DNA of 52,047 bases from an uncultured Pelagibacteraceae bacterium (GTDB lineage Bacteria > Pseudomonadota > Alphaproteobacteria > Pelagibacterales > AG-422-B15), in assembly GCA_902524795.1 (NCBI GenBank), contig CABZEU010000008.1, positions 1 through 52,047 of the forward strand. Direction: 5' to 3'. Below the pieces are notes generated by a model that made no database searches, was not told the DNA's origin, and saw only the letters and a list, made by a program, of their open reading frames with translations. Both the position numbers and the translations under genes were made by a program. Shown here in pieces: positions 43,461 to 51,360 of this stretch. Each line of letters opens with the position of its first letter. Position 1 is the first letter of the stretch.

Positions 43461-44285
43461 ATGAATGAATTAGATATATATTTATATGGAATTCCTATAG
43501 TTCTCTCGCTTATCGTAGCTGAAATAGCTTACTCGACCATCAATAATCTAAATTACTATAAACTAAAAGACTCGCTTGCAGGTTTAGGGCTATTGTTTGG
43601 TAATGTTGTAATTTCACTTTTAACCAAAGGTTCAATCTTTCTTTTCTCTCTTTATCTTTACCAATATAAATTGTTAACAATAAATGAAATCTTACCCACC
43701 TGGTCTGTTTGGGTCTTAACATTTATCATGATCGACTTTGTATATTATTGGTATCACCGCTGCTCACATAGAATTAGATTTTTATGGGCTGTACATATGA
43801 ATCATCATTCAAGTGAAGAAATGAATTTCACAGTAGCTTTAAGACAGCCATGGTTTGGCTCTTTAACCAAAGTTCCATTTTTTGCTGTAATGCCATTAAT
43901 AGGTTTTGATCCAGTTGTAACTGCCATAGCAGGCTCAGTATCTACATTATATGGCTTGTTAACACATACTAAGTGGGTCAATAAACTTGGAGCTCTCGAA
44001 TATATATTCGTCACTCCTTCGCATCACCGGGTGCACCATGGGAGTAATGAAATTTATATTGATAAGAATTATGGTAATCTTCTAATTATCTGGGACAAAA
44101 TATTTGGTACCTATGCAGAAGAAAAAGAGAAAGTTACTTATGGTATTCGAGAGAATGTTAATACTTTCAACCCCTTAAAAATTACCTTTATGTTATGGTA
44201 TTCAATGTATAAAGATTTCAAAAAAACAAAGGTTTTAAAAAATAAACTATTATCTTTCTTTGGGACTCCAGAATGGAAACTATAG
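43461..44285 (+). CDS. Sterol desaturase / fatty acid hydroxylase family di-iron membrane enzyme
   Basis: A 274-residue membrane protein with four hydrophobic segments and the eight-histidine metal-binding pattern: HRCSH (99-103), HMNHH (112-116) and HHRVHH (188-193). This superfamily uses a di-iron centre to hydroxylate or desaturate lipid substrates in the membrane. The subgroup resembles alkylglycerol monooxygenase-like bacterial proteins, but the substrate is unknown. The start at 43461 (MNELDIYLYG) is preferred; an ATG at 43434 would add nine residues. Confidence 0.88.
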   Translation: MNELDIYLYGIPIVLSLIVAEIAYSTINNLNYYKLKDSLAGLGLLFGNVVISLLTKGSIFLFSLYLYQYKLLTINEILPTWSVWVLTFIMIDFVYYWYHRCSHRIRFLWAVHMNHHSSEEMNFTVALRQPWFGSLTKVPFFAVMPLIGFDPVVTAIAGSVSTLYGLLTHTKWVNKLGALEYIFVTPSHHRVHHGSNEIYIDKNYGNLLIIWDKIFGTYAEEKEKVTYGIRENVNTFNPLKITFMLWYSMYKDFKKTKVLKNKLLSFFGTPEWKL

Positions 44286-44295
44286 TAGTAATTAC

Positions 44296-44523
44296 TCACT
44301 CAGGATTTTCCCTCAAATGATTTAAATATTTTATTATCTCATTAATCTTATCATCAGGAATATCTTTATAAGTCATCCCAAAATGATTTTTAACCATCAA
44401 AGCCACATGCGCATAAGGGTTTCTTCCTCTGGGGTGATTGGGGTGTGCAGGCAATCTACCTTTTAAATTTTCACCAGTTTGTTGAATAAGCTTCCAAATT
44501 GTGGATGAGTTTTCTTTATTCAT
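44296..44523 (-). CDS. Small conserved-looking protein of unknown function
   Basis: A 75-residue soluble protein, MNKENSSTIWKLIQQTGENL, then a distinctive GRLPAHPNHPRGRNPYAHVA segment and a helical tail with TYKDIPDDKINEIIKYLNHL. The YKDIP pattern followed by a helix loosely recalls C-terminal modules of phage-type regulators, but this is a weak resemblance. No family is assigned. It converges on the sterol desaturase-type gene with 10 bases between stops. Confidence 0.6.
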   Translation of the reverse strand: MNKENSSTIWKLIQQTGENLKGRLPAHPNHPRGRNPYAHVALMVKNHFGMTYKDIPDDKINEIIKYLNHLRENPE

Positions 44524-44658
44524 ATATTAAAGAAAAAATTAATAGGTTTTTAATATATATTAGCCACGTTCAAGTAAAAGACGCCAATATGGCAACCAAT
44601 TATACTTAATTATTATCTATAAAAAATAATATGATTATCACATAATTAAAAGTAAATA

Positions 44659-45036
44659 ATGAAACCAGAAACGATATTTAAAGGCGTAAACCAGCAGATT
44701 AAGGTATTTGACTCAGCTGGAGATAAAAAGATTTTTGGAAGACTGAGTCATTTTAGACGCTCTGTTTATGGCATTAGAATTTGTTTTGAAATCATGAAAT
44801 TTCATTTCGATGAAGATGTGAATAAAATTGAATGTACGAAAGAATACTTAACAAAAAATATGGCTGATTTAGCGTCAAGAGCCACAATAATAAATTTTAT
44901 CAATGATGAGATAAGTAAAGGATCCTTGACTACTCAAGTTAGTACAAAGGATAAAAGAGTAAAAATCATCCAGCCTTCAAGTGAATTGATAGACGAATTC
45001 ACTATGTGGCTAGATATGATTTATAAAGCTGCTTAG
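44659..45036 (+). CDS. Probable winged-helix (MarR-like) DNA-binding protein
   Basis: A 125-residue protein. The second half has the look of a winged helix-turn-helix: ECTKEYLTKNMADLASRATI, INFINDEISKGSLTTQ and the wing STKDKRVKIIQPSSELIDEF. The ASRATIINFINDEISKG stretch and the following basic DKRVK turn are MarR-like. The N-terminal part (SVYGIRICFEIMKFHFDEDV) would be the dimerisation helices. The ligand is unknown. It is divergent from the 75-residue gene across 135 bp and converges on cspA with two bases between stops. Confidence 0.6.
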   Translation: MKPETIFKGVNQQIKVFDSAGDKKIFGRLSHFRRSVYGIRICFEIMKFHFDEDVNKIECTKEYLTKNMADLASRATIINFINDEISKGSLTTQVSTKDKRVKIIQPSSELIDEFTMWLDMIYKAA

Positions 45037-45038
45037 AT

Positions 45039-45245
45039 TTATTCTGAGATCTGCAAATTAACTGCAGATACTTTTCCATTTTTTTCTTCAGCTTCGTAGC
45101 TTATTTTTTGGCCTTCATCCAATCTGTTGATACCAGCTGCTTGAACAGCTGTGATATGAACAAAAATGTCTTTATCGCCCTCATCAGGTGCAACAAAACC
45201 ATAACCTTTTTTTGGATTGAACCATTTAACAGTACCAGTAGCCAT
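45039..45245 (-). CDS. Cold-shock domain protein (CspA family)
   Basis: A 68-residue OB-fold protein beginning [20 protein letters not shown], with RNP1 KGYGFV (13-18) and RNP2 DIFVH (26-30). It binds single-stranded nucleic acid and acts as an RNA chaperone. A probable promoter lies at 45323-45350, giving a leader of about 70 nt that contains a small hairpin (GACTT/AAGTC), in keeping with post-transcriptional control of csp genes. Confidence 0.95.
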   Translation of the reverse strand: MATGTVKWFNPKKGYGFVAPDEGDKDIFVHITAVQAAGINRLDEGQKISYEAEEKNGKVSAVNLQISE

Positions 45246-45322
45246 ATTATTCTTATTCCTTTTTTTAAATTTAGACTTCGTTCAAGTCCAATTAGGAACA
45301 AGCACTCAATCTTTAAGTCGAT

Positions 45323-45350
45323 CTTATAGTGATATCTAATAAAAAAGCAA
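45323..45350 (-). promoter_or_regulatory. Candidate sigma70-type promoter of the cold-shock gene
   Basis: On the minus strand TTGCTT (45350-45345) and TATAAG (45328-45323) are separated by 16 bp. The predicted start near 45316 leaves a leader of about 70 nt before the csp ATG, including a GACTT-GAACG-AAGTC hairpin close to the ribosome-binding region. Confidence 0.5.
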
Positions 45351-45395
45351 ATTTTATTTACTTATGAATTTGTGATAATTTGCAACAATTTTTAT

Positions 45396-46859
45396 CTATG
45401 TTCCGCAGAAAGTTTTATAAGGTTCAGCCTTAATTTGAGGGGTTTTATAATATTTATCATCAATGTCGGATTGCTCATATGGATTTGATAAAACTGCAAG
45501 TAGTTCATTAAATTTTGTAAATTTACCTTCTGTTTCAGCTTCATTTAAAGCTTCTTCAACTAAATGATTTCTAGGAATTAAGATAGGATTGGTTTTTTTC
45601 ATGATATTTAGACAATCATTGTTATTAACTCTTTCTTTCCAATTTTTTTTCCATAATACGAAATCACTATCTTCAAACTCCTCATCATTAGCATGATTGA
45701 TGTCCATTAAGTTGCAAAAAGTATTGGTAAAGTCTGGTTTTTTTGATTGCATCCAAGTTAACAAATCCCTAATTAAAGCATCATTCTCTTCACTTCTATC
45801 AGTAAGTCCAAGTTTTGATCTCATCATATTTTTCCATGTTTCGTTAAATATTTCATTAAAAGAATCAATTGTTTTTTGTGCAATTTCTATTGATTTCGTC
45901 TCATCCTTATCGATTAAAGGAACCAAGCTTTCAACAAGTCTGATTAAATTCCAATGAATAGTCGCAGGTTGATTGCCATAAGCGTATCTTCCTTGAAAAT
46001 CGATTGAACTGAAAACTGCTTTATGATCATACTGATCCATGAATGCGCATGGACCATAGTCTATAGTTTCGCCACAAATAGTTGAATTATCAGTATTCAT
46101 AACACCATGAATAAATCCAACCCGCATCCAGTTTACAATAAGATCAATTTGTTTTGACATCACTAACTCAATAAATTTAATTACTTTATTTGGACTATCT
46201 ATAATTTCTGGAAAATGTCTTTTGATGCAATAGTCAAGTAACTTTGACATAGCGTCGATGTCTTTATGAGCTGCCAAGAATTGAAATGTACCAAACCTAA
46301 TATGACTAGCTGCAACTCTAGTTAAGATTGCTCCTTTCAAAGGTGTCTCTCTGAAAACTTTTTCTCCAGTCTCAACAACAGCAAGACTCCTTGTGGTAGG
46401 AATATTTAAATAGAACATGGCTTCACTAATTAAATATTCACGAAGCATAGGGCCAAGAGCCGCTCTACCATCACCTCCCCTTGAGTATGGGGTTCTTCCT
46501 GATCCCTTAAACTGAATATCATAGAGTTCGCCTTTAGGTGTGCTTTGCTCCCCTATAGTTAAAGCCCTTCCATCACCAAGTATTGTGAAATTTCCAAATT
46601 GATGACCGGCGTATGCTTGTGCAAAAGGACCAATTCCACTGGGTATTATATTACCAGATAAAAAATAAGAGAGATCTTCACTAGACAGTTTTGAAAAATC
46701 AATTCCCAATTCGGTGGATAATGCTTCATTGAGAGCTACAGTTTTGGGGTCTTTAACACTTATTGGCATTAGTTTAGAGAAAAGAATCTCAGGCAATTGG
46801 GTATAAGTTGCCTTAAGCTTTAATCCAATATTTGAAAATGACTCATTATGATTTATCAT
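45396..46859 (-). CDS. selO: SelO-family protein adenylyltransferase (YdiU)
   Basis: A 487-residue pseudokinase-fold enzyme. The SelO pattern is clear: GPFAQAYAGHQFGNFTILGD, then GRALTIGE and the glycine-rich FKGSGRTPYSRGGDGRAALG, later AVVETGEKVFRE, RVAASHIRFGTF, GVMNTDNSTICGETIDYGPC and a C-terminal FCGT. SelO transfers AMP from ATP to Ser, Thr or Tyr of target proteins and is tied to redox responses. The C-terminal cysteine corresponds to the conserved redox region that in eukaryotes contains selenocysteine. Length is normal for bacterial forms. It is divergent from yjbQ. Confidence 0.95.
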   Translation of the reverse strand: MINHNESFSNIGLKLKATYTQLPEILFSKLMPISVKDPKTVALNEALSTELGIDFSKLSSEDLSYFLSGNIIPSGIGPFAQAYAGHQFGNFTILGDGRALTIGEQSTPKGELYDIQFKGSGRTPYSRGGDGRAALGPMLREYLISEAMFYLNIPTTRSLAVVETGEKVFRETPLKGAILTRVAASHIRFGTFQFLAAHKDIDAMSKLLDYCIKRHFPEIIDSPNKVIKFIELVMSKQIDLIVNWMRVGFIHGVMNTDNSTICGETIDYGPCAFMDQYDHKAVFSSIDFQGRYAYGNQPATIHWNLIRLVESLVPLIDKDETKSIEIAQKTIDSFNEIFNETWKNMMRSKLGLTDRSEENDALIRDLLTWMQSKKPDFTNTFCNLMDINHANDEEFEDSDFVLWKKNWKERVNNNDCLNIMKKTNPILIPRNHLVEEALNEAETEGKFTKFNELLAVLSNPYEQSDIDDKYYKTPQIKAEPYKTFCGT

Positions 46860-46901
46860 TATTTTATATTTAAATTAATTTCCTAATTATTGATATCTAA
46901 A

Positions 46902-47324
46902 ATGTTAATCCAAAAAGAACTCGAAATAACCATTGATGGCAAAGGGCTTTATAATATCACTGAAATAATAAATCAGGCTATCGCAAAACACAGAATCGCA
47001 AAAGGTTTGTGTACATTATTTATTAAGCACACTTCAGCATCACTTATTATTCAAGAAAATGCGGATCCAAATGTTCTAAAGGACATATTAGATTTTTTTG
47101 ATCGTGTAGTTCCTGAATCAGAAATTTATGCGCACAGGGAAGAAGGACCTGACGATATGCCAGCCCATATTAAGTCAGCTTTAACAAATACAAGCATTAA
47201 TATACCTATCAAAGAGAAAAAGCTTGATTTGGGAATATGGCAAGGAGTTTTTATTTTTGAGCATCGTTATAAAAATAATGATCCTGGCATAAGAAGAATA
47301 ATTAGCATGACAATTGTAGCTTAA
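46902..47324 (+). CDS. YjbQ family protein (UPF0047)
   Basis: A 141-codon frame (140 residues) with the YjbQ pattern: GLCTLFIKHTSASLIIQENA, DPNVLKDILDFFDRVVPE, a basic HREEGPDDMPAHIKSALT and a final GIWQGVFIFEHRY. Some family members show weak thiamin phosphate synthase activity, but the main role is unknown. The ATG at 46902 replaces a TTG four codons upstream. It converges on the cytochrome c' gene with two bases between stops. Confidence 0.92.
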   Translation: MLIQKELEITIDGKGLYNITEIINQAIAKHRIAKGLCTLFIKHTSASLIIQENADPNVLKDILDFFDRVVPESEIYAHREEGPDDMPAHIKSALTNTSINIPIKEKKLDLGIWQGVFIFEHRYKNNDPGIRRIISMTIVA

Positions 47325-47326
47325 GT

Positions 47327-47779
47327 TTAATGAGGCATTCTAAACTTATCGTGACAAGTCTTACAACTTGACCAGATTAGTTTCTTTTGGGCATCTTTCA
47401 ACTCATTGCCAGTTAGTTCAGATGCAAGAACTGTAAACTCTTTAACTTTATTTGAAGTCTCTATCATTAGAGTATTAAACTCTTCTTTTTGTAGCCATAT
47501 CGTTGGCAAAGCCTCTGTATCGTAGCCTGTTTTGGTGTTATCTGGGAATAAATCTAAAAGCCTGTCATAATTTGTGCTCATCTTTTGTGATAGCTCAATC
47601 ACTTTCTCATTATTCCCTTTAGTAATTTCAGCACTCATTCTCTTAGCATGGCTATAATTCTGCTTAAATAGTGATTTTCTCTCCTTAATAATATTTCCAT
47701 GATCGTCTGCAAAAGCAATTACAATTAAGAGCAATATCGATAGAATTGTGGAGACAACAAATTGAAAAAAGTTAATCAT
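47327..47779 (-). CDS. Cytochrome c' (class II cytochrome c) family protein
   Basis: A 150-residue exported protein with a signal peptide (about 1-24) and a four-helix class II cytochrome. The heme motif CKTCH (139-143) is close to the C-terminus, followed by DKFRMPH, as usual for cytochrome c'. These proteins bind NO or serve in periplasmic electron transfer. Start codons of this gene and of a divergent cytochrome b561 gene are only 17 bases apart, which suggests shared control. Confidence 0.9.
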   Translation of the reverse strand: MINFFQFVVSTILSILLLIVIAFADDHGNIIKERKSLFKQNYSHAKRMSAEITKGNNEKVIELSQKMSTNYDRLLDLFPDNTKTGYDTEALPTIWLQKEEFNTLMIETSNKVKEFTVLASELTGNELKDAQKKLIWSSCKTCHDKFRMPH

Positions 47780-47796
47780 GTAATTAATTATATAAT

Positions 47797-48327
47797 ATGA
47801 AAATTACAAATGACATTAATTCTTATGGATTTCTTGCACGTTTTTTTCACTGGATTACTTTTGTTATATTGTTGCTACAACTCCCTTTAGGAATATATTT
47901 AGATAATCTTGAATTTTCAGAATTTAAACTTTCTATTGAAAATATTCATACAATAATTGGAATGACTATTTTTTACGTAACTCTTCTAAGATTAATATGG
48001 AAATCAATTAATACTAAGCCCATTGATAGTATTTCGATGAGCAGTATCCAGATTATTGCCTCTCGAATTGTGCATGGACTTTTCTATATGACTTTATTAG
48101 TCATCACTATAAGTGGCATAGGTAAACATTTATTATCCGGTGAGGAAGTCAATTTTATCATTATGAAAGCATCAATTGATTACTACAACTTTGATCTCGC
48201 TGATAGATTTTATGCGATTCACGCGTTGTCAGCTTATTTTCTTTTAATTCTTTTCTCTATCCATTTGAGTGCCGTCATATATCATCATGCTTTTCAAAAG
48301 GATAAGATTTTGAGAAAAATGCTTTAG
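47797..48327 (+). CDS. Cytochrome b561
   Basis: A 176-residue four-helix membrane cytochrome of the bacterial b561 (CybB) type. It begins with YGFLARFFHWITFVILLLQL; conserved histidines at 18, 51, 93, 142 and 156 can supply the two b-heme ligand pairs. It transfers electrons from quinol, often to superoxide or a partner cytochrome. The divergent cytochrome c' gene is a possible electron partner. It lies eight bases before the carboxyltransferase gene. Confidence 0.92.
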   Translation: MKITNDINSYGFLARFFHWITFVILLLQLPLGIYLDNLEFSEFKLSIENIHTIIGMTIFYVTLLRLIWKSINTKPIDSISMSSIQIIASRIVHGLFYMTLLVITISGIGKHLLSGEEVNFIIMKASIDYYNFDLADRFYAIHALSAYFLLILFSIHLSAVIYHHAFQKDKILRKML

Positions 48328-48335
48328 AGCTAAAT

Positions 48336-49844
48336 ATGGAAGAAAAAAAACACTTTACTGAATTTATTGAACGGCTCAATAAAACAACTGATAATTTTAG
48401 AGAAAAGGCAAAACACAAACGACATAAACTCAATCTAAGAACTGCAAGAGAAAATCTTTTTGATCTTGTCGATAAAGATAGCTTTCTTGAGTATGGAGCA
48501 TTTGCTGTAGCGGCTCAAAAAAGTCGTAAAAACAAAGAAGAGCTTTTGATGGAAACTTCTGGTGATGGCGTTATCACTGGGTTCTGTAAAATTAATAGTA
48601 AAATAATAGATAATGAGTCAACTGATGCTGTTGCTATTGTATATGATTATTCTGTCTTAGCGGGGACACAAGGTTATTTTCATCATATGAAGCTTGATCG
48701 GATTTGCGAGAAAGCAAAAAAATATAAACTACCTATAGTTATATTTACTGAGGGTGGAGGTGGTAGACCGGGTGATACTGACATCACTACAAGCATTGCC
48801 GGATTGCATGTCCCTACTTTTGCTTTATGGGGAGGTCTTACTGGAAAATGCTTACGAATTGCCATAAATAATGGTTTCTGTTTTGCAGGCAATGCTGCTC
48901 TATTTGGATGTGCAGATATTAGAATAGCCACTAAAAATTCCTGGATCGGTATGGCAGGTCCTGCAATGATTGAAGGAGGGGGTCTCGGATCATATAGCCC
49001 AAAAGAAATAGGTCCATCAGAGGTTAATGAAAAGAATGGTGTCATTGATTTAGTAGCAAAAGATGAAGCTGAAGCGACAGACTTTGCAAAGAAAATACTT
49101 TCTTACTTTCAAGGTGATTTAGTTGATTGGGAAGTTGAAGATCAGACTCAATTAAAAGATATCATGCCAAAAAATAGAAAGTGGTCTTATCCAGTCAGAA
49201 ATATTATTAATATCATTTCTGATAAAGATACTTTTATAGAACTCAAAAGGATGTATGGGAAAAGCATTGTAGTAGGGCTTATACGCATTGAAGGAAAAGC
49301 TTTTGGATTGATGGCGAGCGATAGCCAATATTTAGGTGGAGCAATCGATTCAGAGTCCGCTGATAAGGCGTATAGTTTTATTGAGCTTTGCAATCTTCAA
49401 AATCTTCCTATCATTTCTTTAGTCGATACCCCTGGTTTTATGGTTGGACCCAATAGTGAAGAAGAAGGGGCAGTTAGAAGAATGTCCGCTCTTTTTAAAG
49501 TTGGTTCGCAAATAAATATACCTTTAATCACAATTTTTTTGAGAAAAGGTTACGGACTGGGTGCACAAGCATTAGCTGGAGGAAGCTTTCATCAACCAGT
49601 ATACTCAGCTGCATGGCCTACTGGAGAATTTGGAGCGATGGGATTAGAAGGTGCCATCAAGCTTGGATTCAAAAAAGAACTTGTTGAAATAAAAGACGAA
49701 AAAAAGAAAGAAGAACTGTTTAATAGGTTAGTCGATCAATTGTACGAAAAAGGGAAAGCAATTGAAGCCGCAGCTCACCTTGAGATTGATGCAGTTATTG
49801 ATCCTGCAGAAACTAGAAGTGTAATATTAAAAGCAGCGAGATAA
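48336..49844 (+). CDS. Acyl-CoA carboxylase beta (carboxyltransferase) subunit
   Basis: A 502-residue carboxyltransferase with both crotonase-like halves. The N-terminal half includes VAIVYDYSVLAGTQGYFHHM, IFTEGGGGRPGD and WIGMAGPAMIEGGGLG; the C-terminal half includes SLVDTPGFMVGPNSEEEGAV and RKGYGLGAQALAGGSF. It belongs to the acyl-CoA carboxylase family (propionyl-, methylcrotonyl-, geranyl-CoA). No biotin carboxylase or biotin carrier gene is adjacent, so the alpha subunit must lie elsewhere. The substrate is unknown. The next gene, five bases downstream, is a maleate isomerase-family protein. Confidence 0.88.
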   Translation: MEEKKHFTEFIERLNKTTDNFREKAKHKRHKLNLRTARENLFDLVDKDSFLEYGAFAVAAQKSRKNKEELLMETSGDGVITGFCKINSKIIDNESTDAVAIVYDYSVLAGTQGYFHHMKLDRICEKAKKYKLPIVIFTEGGGGRPGDTDITTSIAGLHVPTFALWGGLTGKCLRIAINNGFCFAGNAALFGCADIRIATKNSWIGMAGPAMIEGGGLGSYSPKEIGPSEVNEKNGVIDLVAKDEAEATDFAKKILSYFQGDLVDWEVEDQTQLKDIMPKNRKWSYPVRNIINIISDKDTFIELKRMYGKSIVVGLIRIEGKAFGLMASDSQYLGGAIDSESADKAYSFIELCNLQNLPIISLVDTPGFMVGPNSEEEGAVRRMSALFKVGSQINIPLITIFLRKGYGLGAQALAGGSFHQPVYSAAWPTGEFGAMGLEGAIKLGFKKELVEIKDEKKKEELFNRLVDQLYEKGKAIEAAAHLEIDAVIDPAETRSVILKAAR

Positions 49845-49849
49845 GTTTT

Positions 49850-50596
49850 ATGGAGACGAATTTTGAGCTAGATGATCCAAACTATTACAGCATGAAATTT
49901 GGATTAATCGTACTGCAAAGTGATGAGACAATTGAGCAAGAAATTAGAAGCACGCTTGATGAAAGTATGGCCATTTATCACTCAAGGATCCCGTGTGACC
50001 AATCTGTCAATAATGAAAATCTTGCAAAAATGGAAAATGATTTACCAATTGCAGTGCATCTACTCCCAAAAATTGACTTTAACAGTATTGGATATGCATG
50101 TACCTCTGGTGCAACAGTAATTGGCTCTGAAAAAATAAATAAATTAATTAAAGAGCAACATAAAAATGCTTTTATAACAGATCCAATAAGAGCGGTTAAG
50201 GAAGCGCTTAATAGCTTTGGATGCAAGAATATTGCATTTGTTTCACCCTATGAACAATCTATAACTCAAAAACTCAAACAAAATCTTCAGAGTGATAATT
50301 TTAATATATCAAACGAGAAATCATTTAATGAGTCTAATGACACAGTAGTGGCAAGAATATCTGAAAAAGATAGTTTGAGAGAAATATTAGAAATTGGAAA
50401 AAATAATTGTGATGCAGTATTTATTTCATGCACAAATTTGAAAACATTTAAAATAATAGATGAAGCAGAACGCTTACTGAATAAACCTGTTGTATCTTCA
50501 AACCAGGCAATGATATGGCATATGTTTCGTGGTTCTGGAAATGACTCAACAAAAGGGCCTGGGATGCTTTTTAAACAGAGTCTAACTAAGAGCTAA
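49850..50596 (+). CDS. Maleate isomerase / arylmalonate decarboxylase family (Asp/Glu racemase superfamily)
   Basis: A 248-residue protein with two active-site cysteine motifs: YACTSGATVIG (Cys84) and FISCTNLKTF (Cys194). Two cysteines in these places are found in maleate isomerases and Asp/Glu racemases; arylmalonate decarboxylase keeps only the second. A late KPVVSSNQAMIWHMF is also typical. The reaction here is probably a cis-trans isomerisation or racemisation of a small dicarboxylate. Tight spacing to the carboxyltransferase gene suggests one pathway. Its 3' end overlaps the convergent LysE-family gene by 15 bases. Confidence 0.87.
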   Translation: METNFELDDPNYYSMKFGLIVLQSDETIEQEIRSTLDESMAIYHSRIPCDQSVNNENLAKMENDLPIAVHLLPKIDFNSIGYACTSGATVIGSEKINKLIKEQHKNAFITDPIRAVKEALNSFGCKNIAFVSPYEQSITQKLKQNLQSDNFNISNEKSFNESNDTVVARISEKDSLREILEIGKNNCDAVFISCTNLKTFKIIDEAERLLNKPVVSSNQAMIWHMFRGSGNDSTKGPGMLFKQSLTKS

Positions 50597-51208
50597 CCAA
50601 ATTCCAACGCCTACCATTAGTAAACCAGCTAAACGATTTATTGATTGAATATTTTTTTGTTTCTTCAAGATAATACCAAGGATCTGTCCGCCAGTTGCAT
50701 AAATCATTAAAGATATGAATTCTATTATTAAAATGATGACGACTAATGCTGACATCTGAGGCATGAGCGCTAAGTCATAATTGATAAATGCGGGTACCAT
50801 AGCAATAAAAAAAGCCCATCCCTTAGGGTTGGCAACTGCAGTAATAAAGCCCTGACTTGCTAGCTTTAAAAAATTAATTTCAAAAGAATGTGTTCCATCT
50901 ATGTTTAATGCTAATGACCCTCTTGAATTGAACATTTGATAGCCAACAAACATCAAATAAATTCCTCCCCCATATTTAAAAAAGAGAAATGTCATTGGAT
51001 ATGATGAAATAATTGCACCACCACCAATAACTGCACTTCCAGCAACAATTAAGACACCCAAAAGTTCCCCTACCATCATCTTCATCGTATTTTTAAGGCC
51101 AATGGTAATTCCCATAGTTAAAGCAAGAGTCATGCAAAGACCTGGAGTTATTGAAATAACAAAAAACAAAGGAATAAAAAAATAGAGAAGAGTGAAGTCT
51201 AAAAACAT
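50582..51208 (-). CDS. LysE/RhtB-family amino-acid exporter
   Basis: A 208-residue membrane protein with about six helices. The N-terminal LFFVISITPGLCMTLALTMG is the LysE-family signature, followed by GLKNTMKMMVGELLGVLIV and a middle YLMFVGYQMF. ANPKGWAFFIAMVPAFI is another family hallmark. These proteins export amino acids or related metabolites. A structured leader with an intrinsic terminator lies 36-140 bases upstream, so expression may depend on readthrough. The gene converges on the maleate isomerase-family gene with a 15-base overlap. Confidence 0.9.
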   Translation of the reverse strand: MFLDFTLLYFFIPLFFVISITPGLCMTLALTMGITIGLKNTMKMMVGELLGVLIVAGSAVIGGGAIISSYPMTFLFFKYGGGIYLMFVGYQMFNSRGSLALNIDGTHSFEINFLKLASQGFITAVANPKGWAFFIAMVPAFINYDLALMPQMSALVVIILIIEFISLMIYATGGQILGIILKKQKNIQSINRLAGLLMVGVGIWLALS

Positions 51209-51243
51209 ATGAAATTTGTATCCGATTTTTAGATACTAAGCAC

Positions 51244-51293
51244 AAAAAAAACGGGGCGCTACAAATACCCCGAAAGGTTTCTGTATCGCCCCG
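51244..51293 (-). terminator. Intrinsic terminator upstream of the LysE-family gene
   Basis: On the minus strand the arms CGGGGCG (51293-51287) and CGCCCCG (51258-51252) pair perfectly. Inside them TACA/TGTA and an ACC/GGGT segment extend the helix to a UUCG-type tip. Eight T residues follow at 51251-51244. This is the clearest intrinsic terminator in the window and is directed toward the LysE-family start codon 36 bases further on. Confidence 0.85.
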
Positions 51294-51300
51294 AAATTCC

Positions 51301-51321
51301 GGACAAACTCTGAACAAACTC
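51301..51321. repeat. Tandem 10-bp direct repeat GRACAAACTC
   Basis: GGACAAACTC (51301-51310) and GAACAAACTC (51312-51321) differ at one base and have an 11-bp period, about one helical turn. They lie within the leader of the LysE-family gene and may act in RNA pairing or as a protein-binding site. Confidence 0.6.
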
Positions 51322-51360
51322 CCCAAAAGGCTTTCGATCTTCGTTGTTCCGATAAATAAA

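Larger units (their letters stand above)
51244..51349 (-). ncRNA. Candidate structured leader RNA or small RNA ahead of the LysE-family gene
   Basis: The minus strand reads from an AT-rich region into a GC-richer block of about 105 nt that ends in the strong terminator. GAACAA (51349-51344) can pair perfectly with TTGTTC (51317-51312). A second, near-identical copy of that element (TTGTCC, in the tandem GAGTTTGTYC repeat) follows directly and could compete for the same partner. This is a typical switch layout, but I recognise no known riboswitch class. An independent small RNA ending at the terminator is the alternative. Confidence 0.55.
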
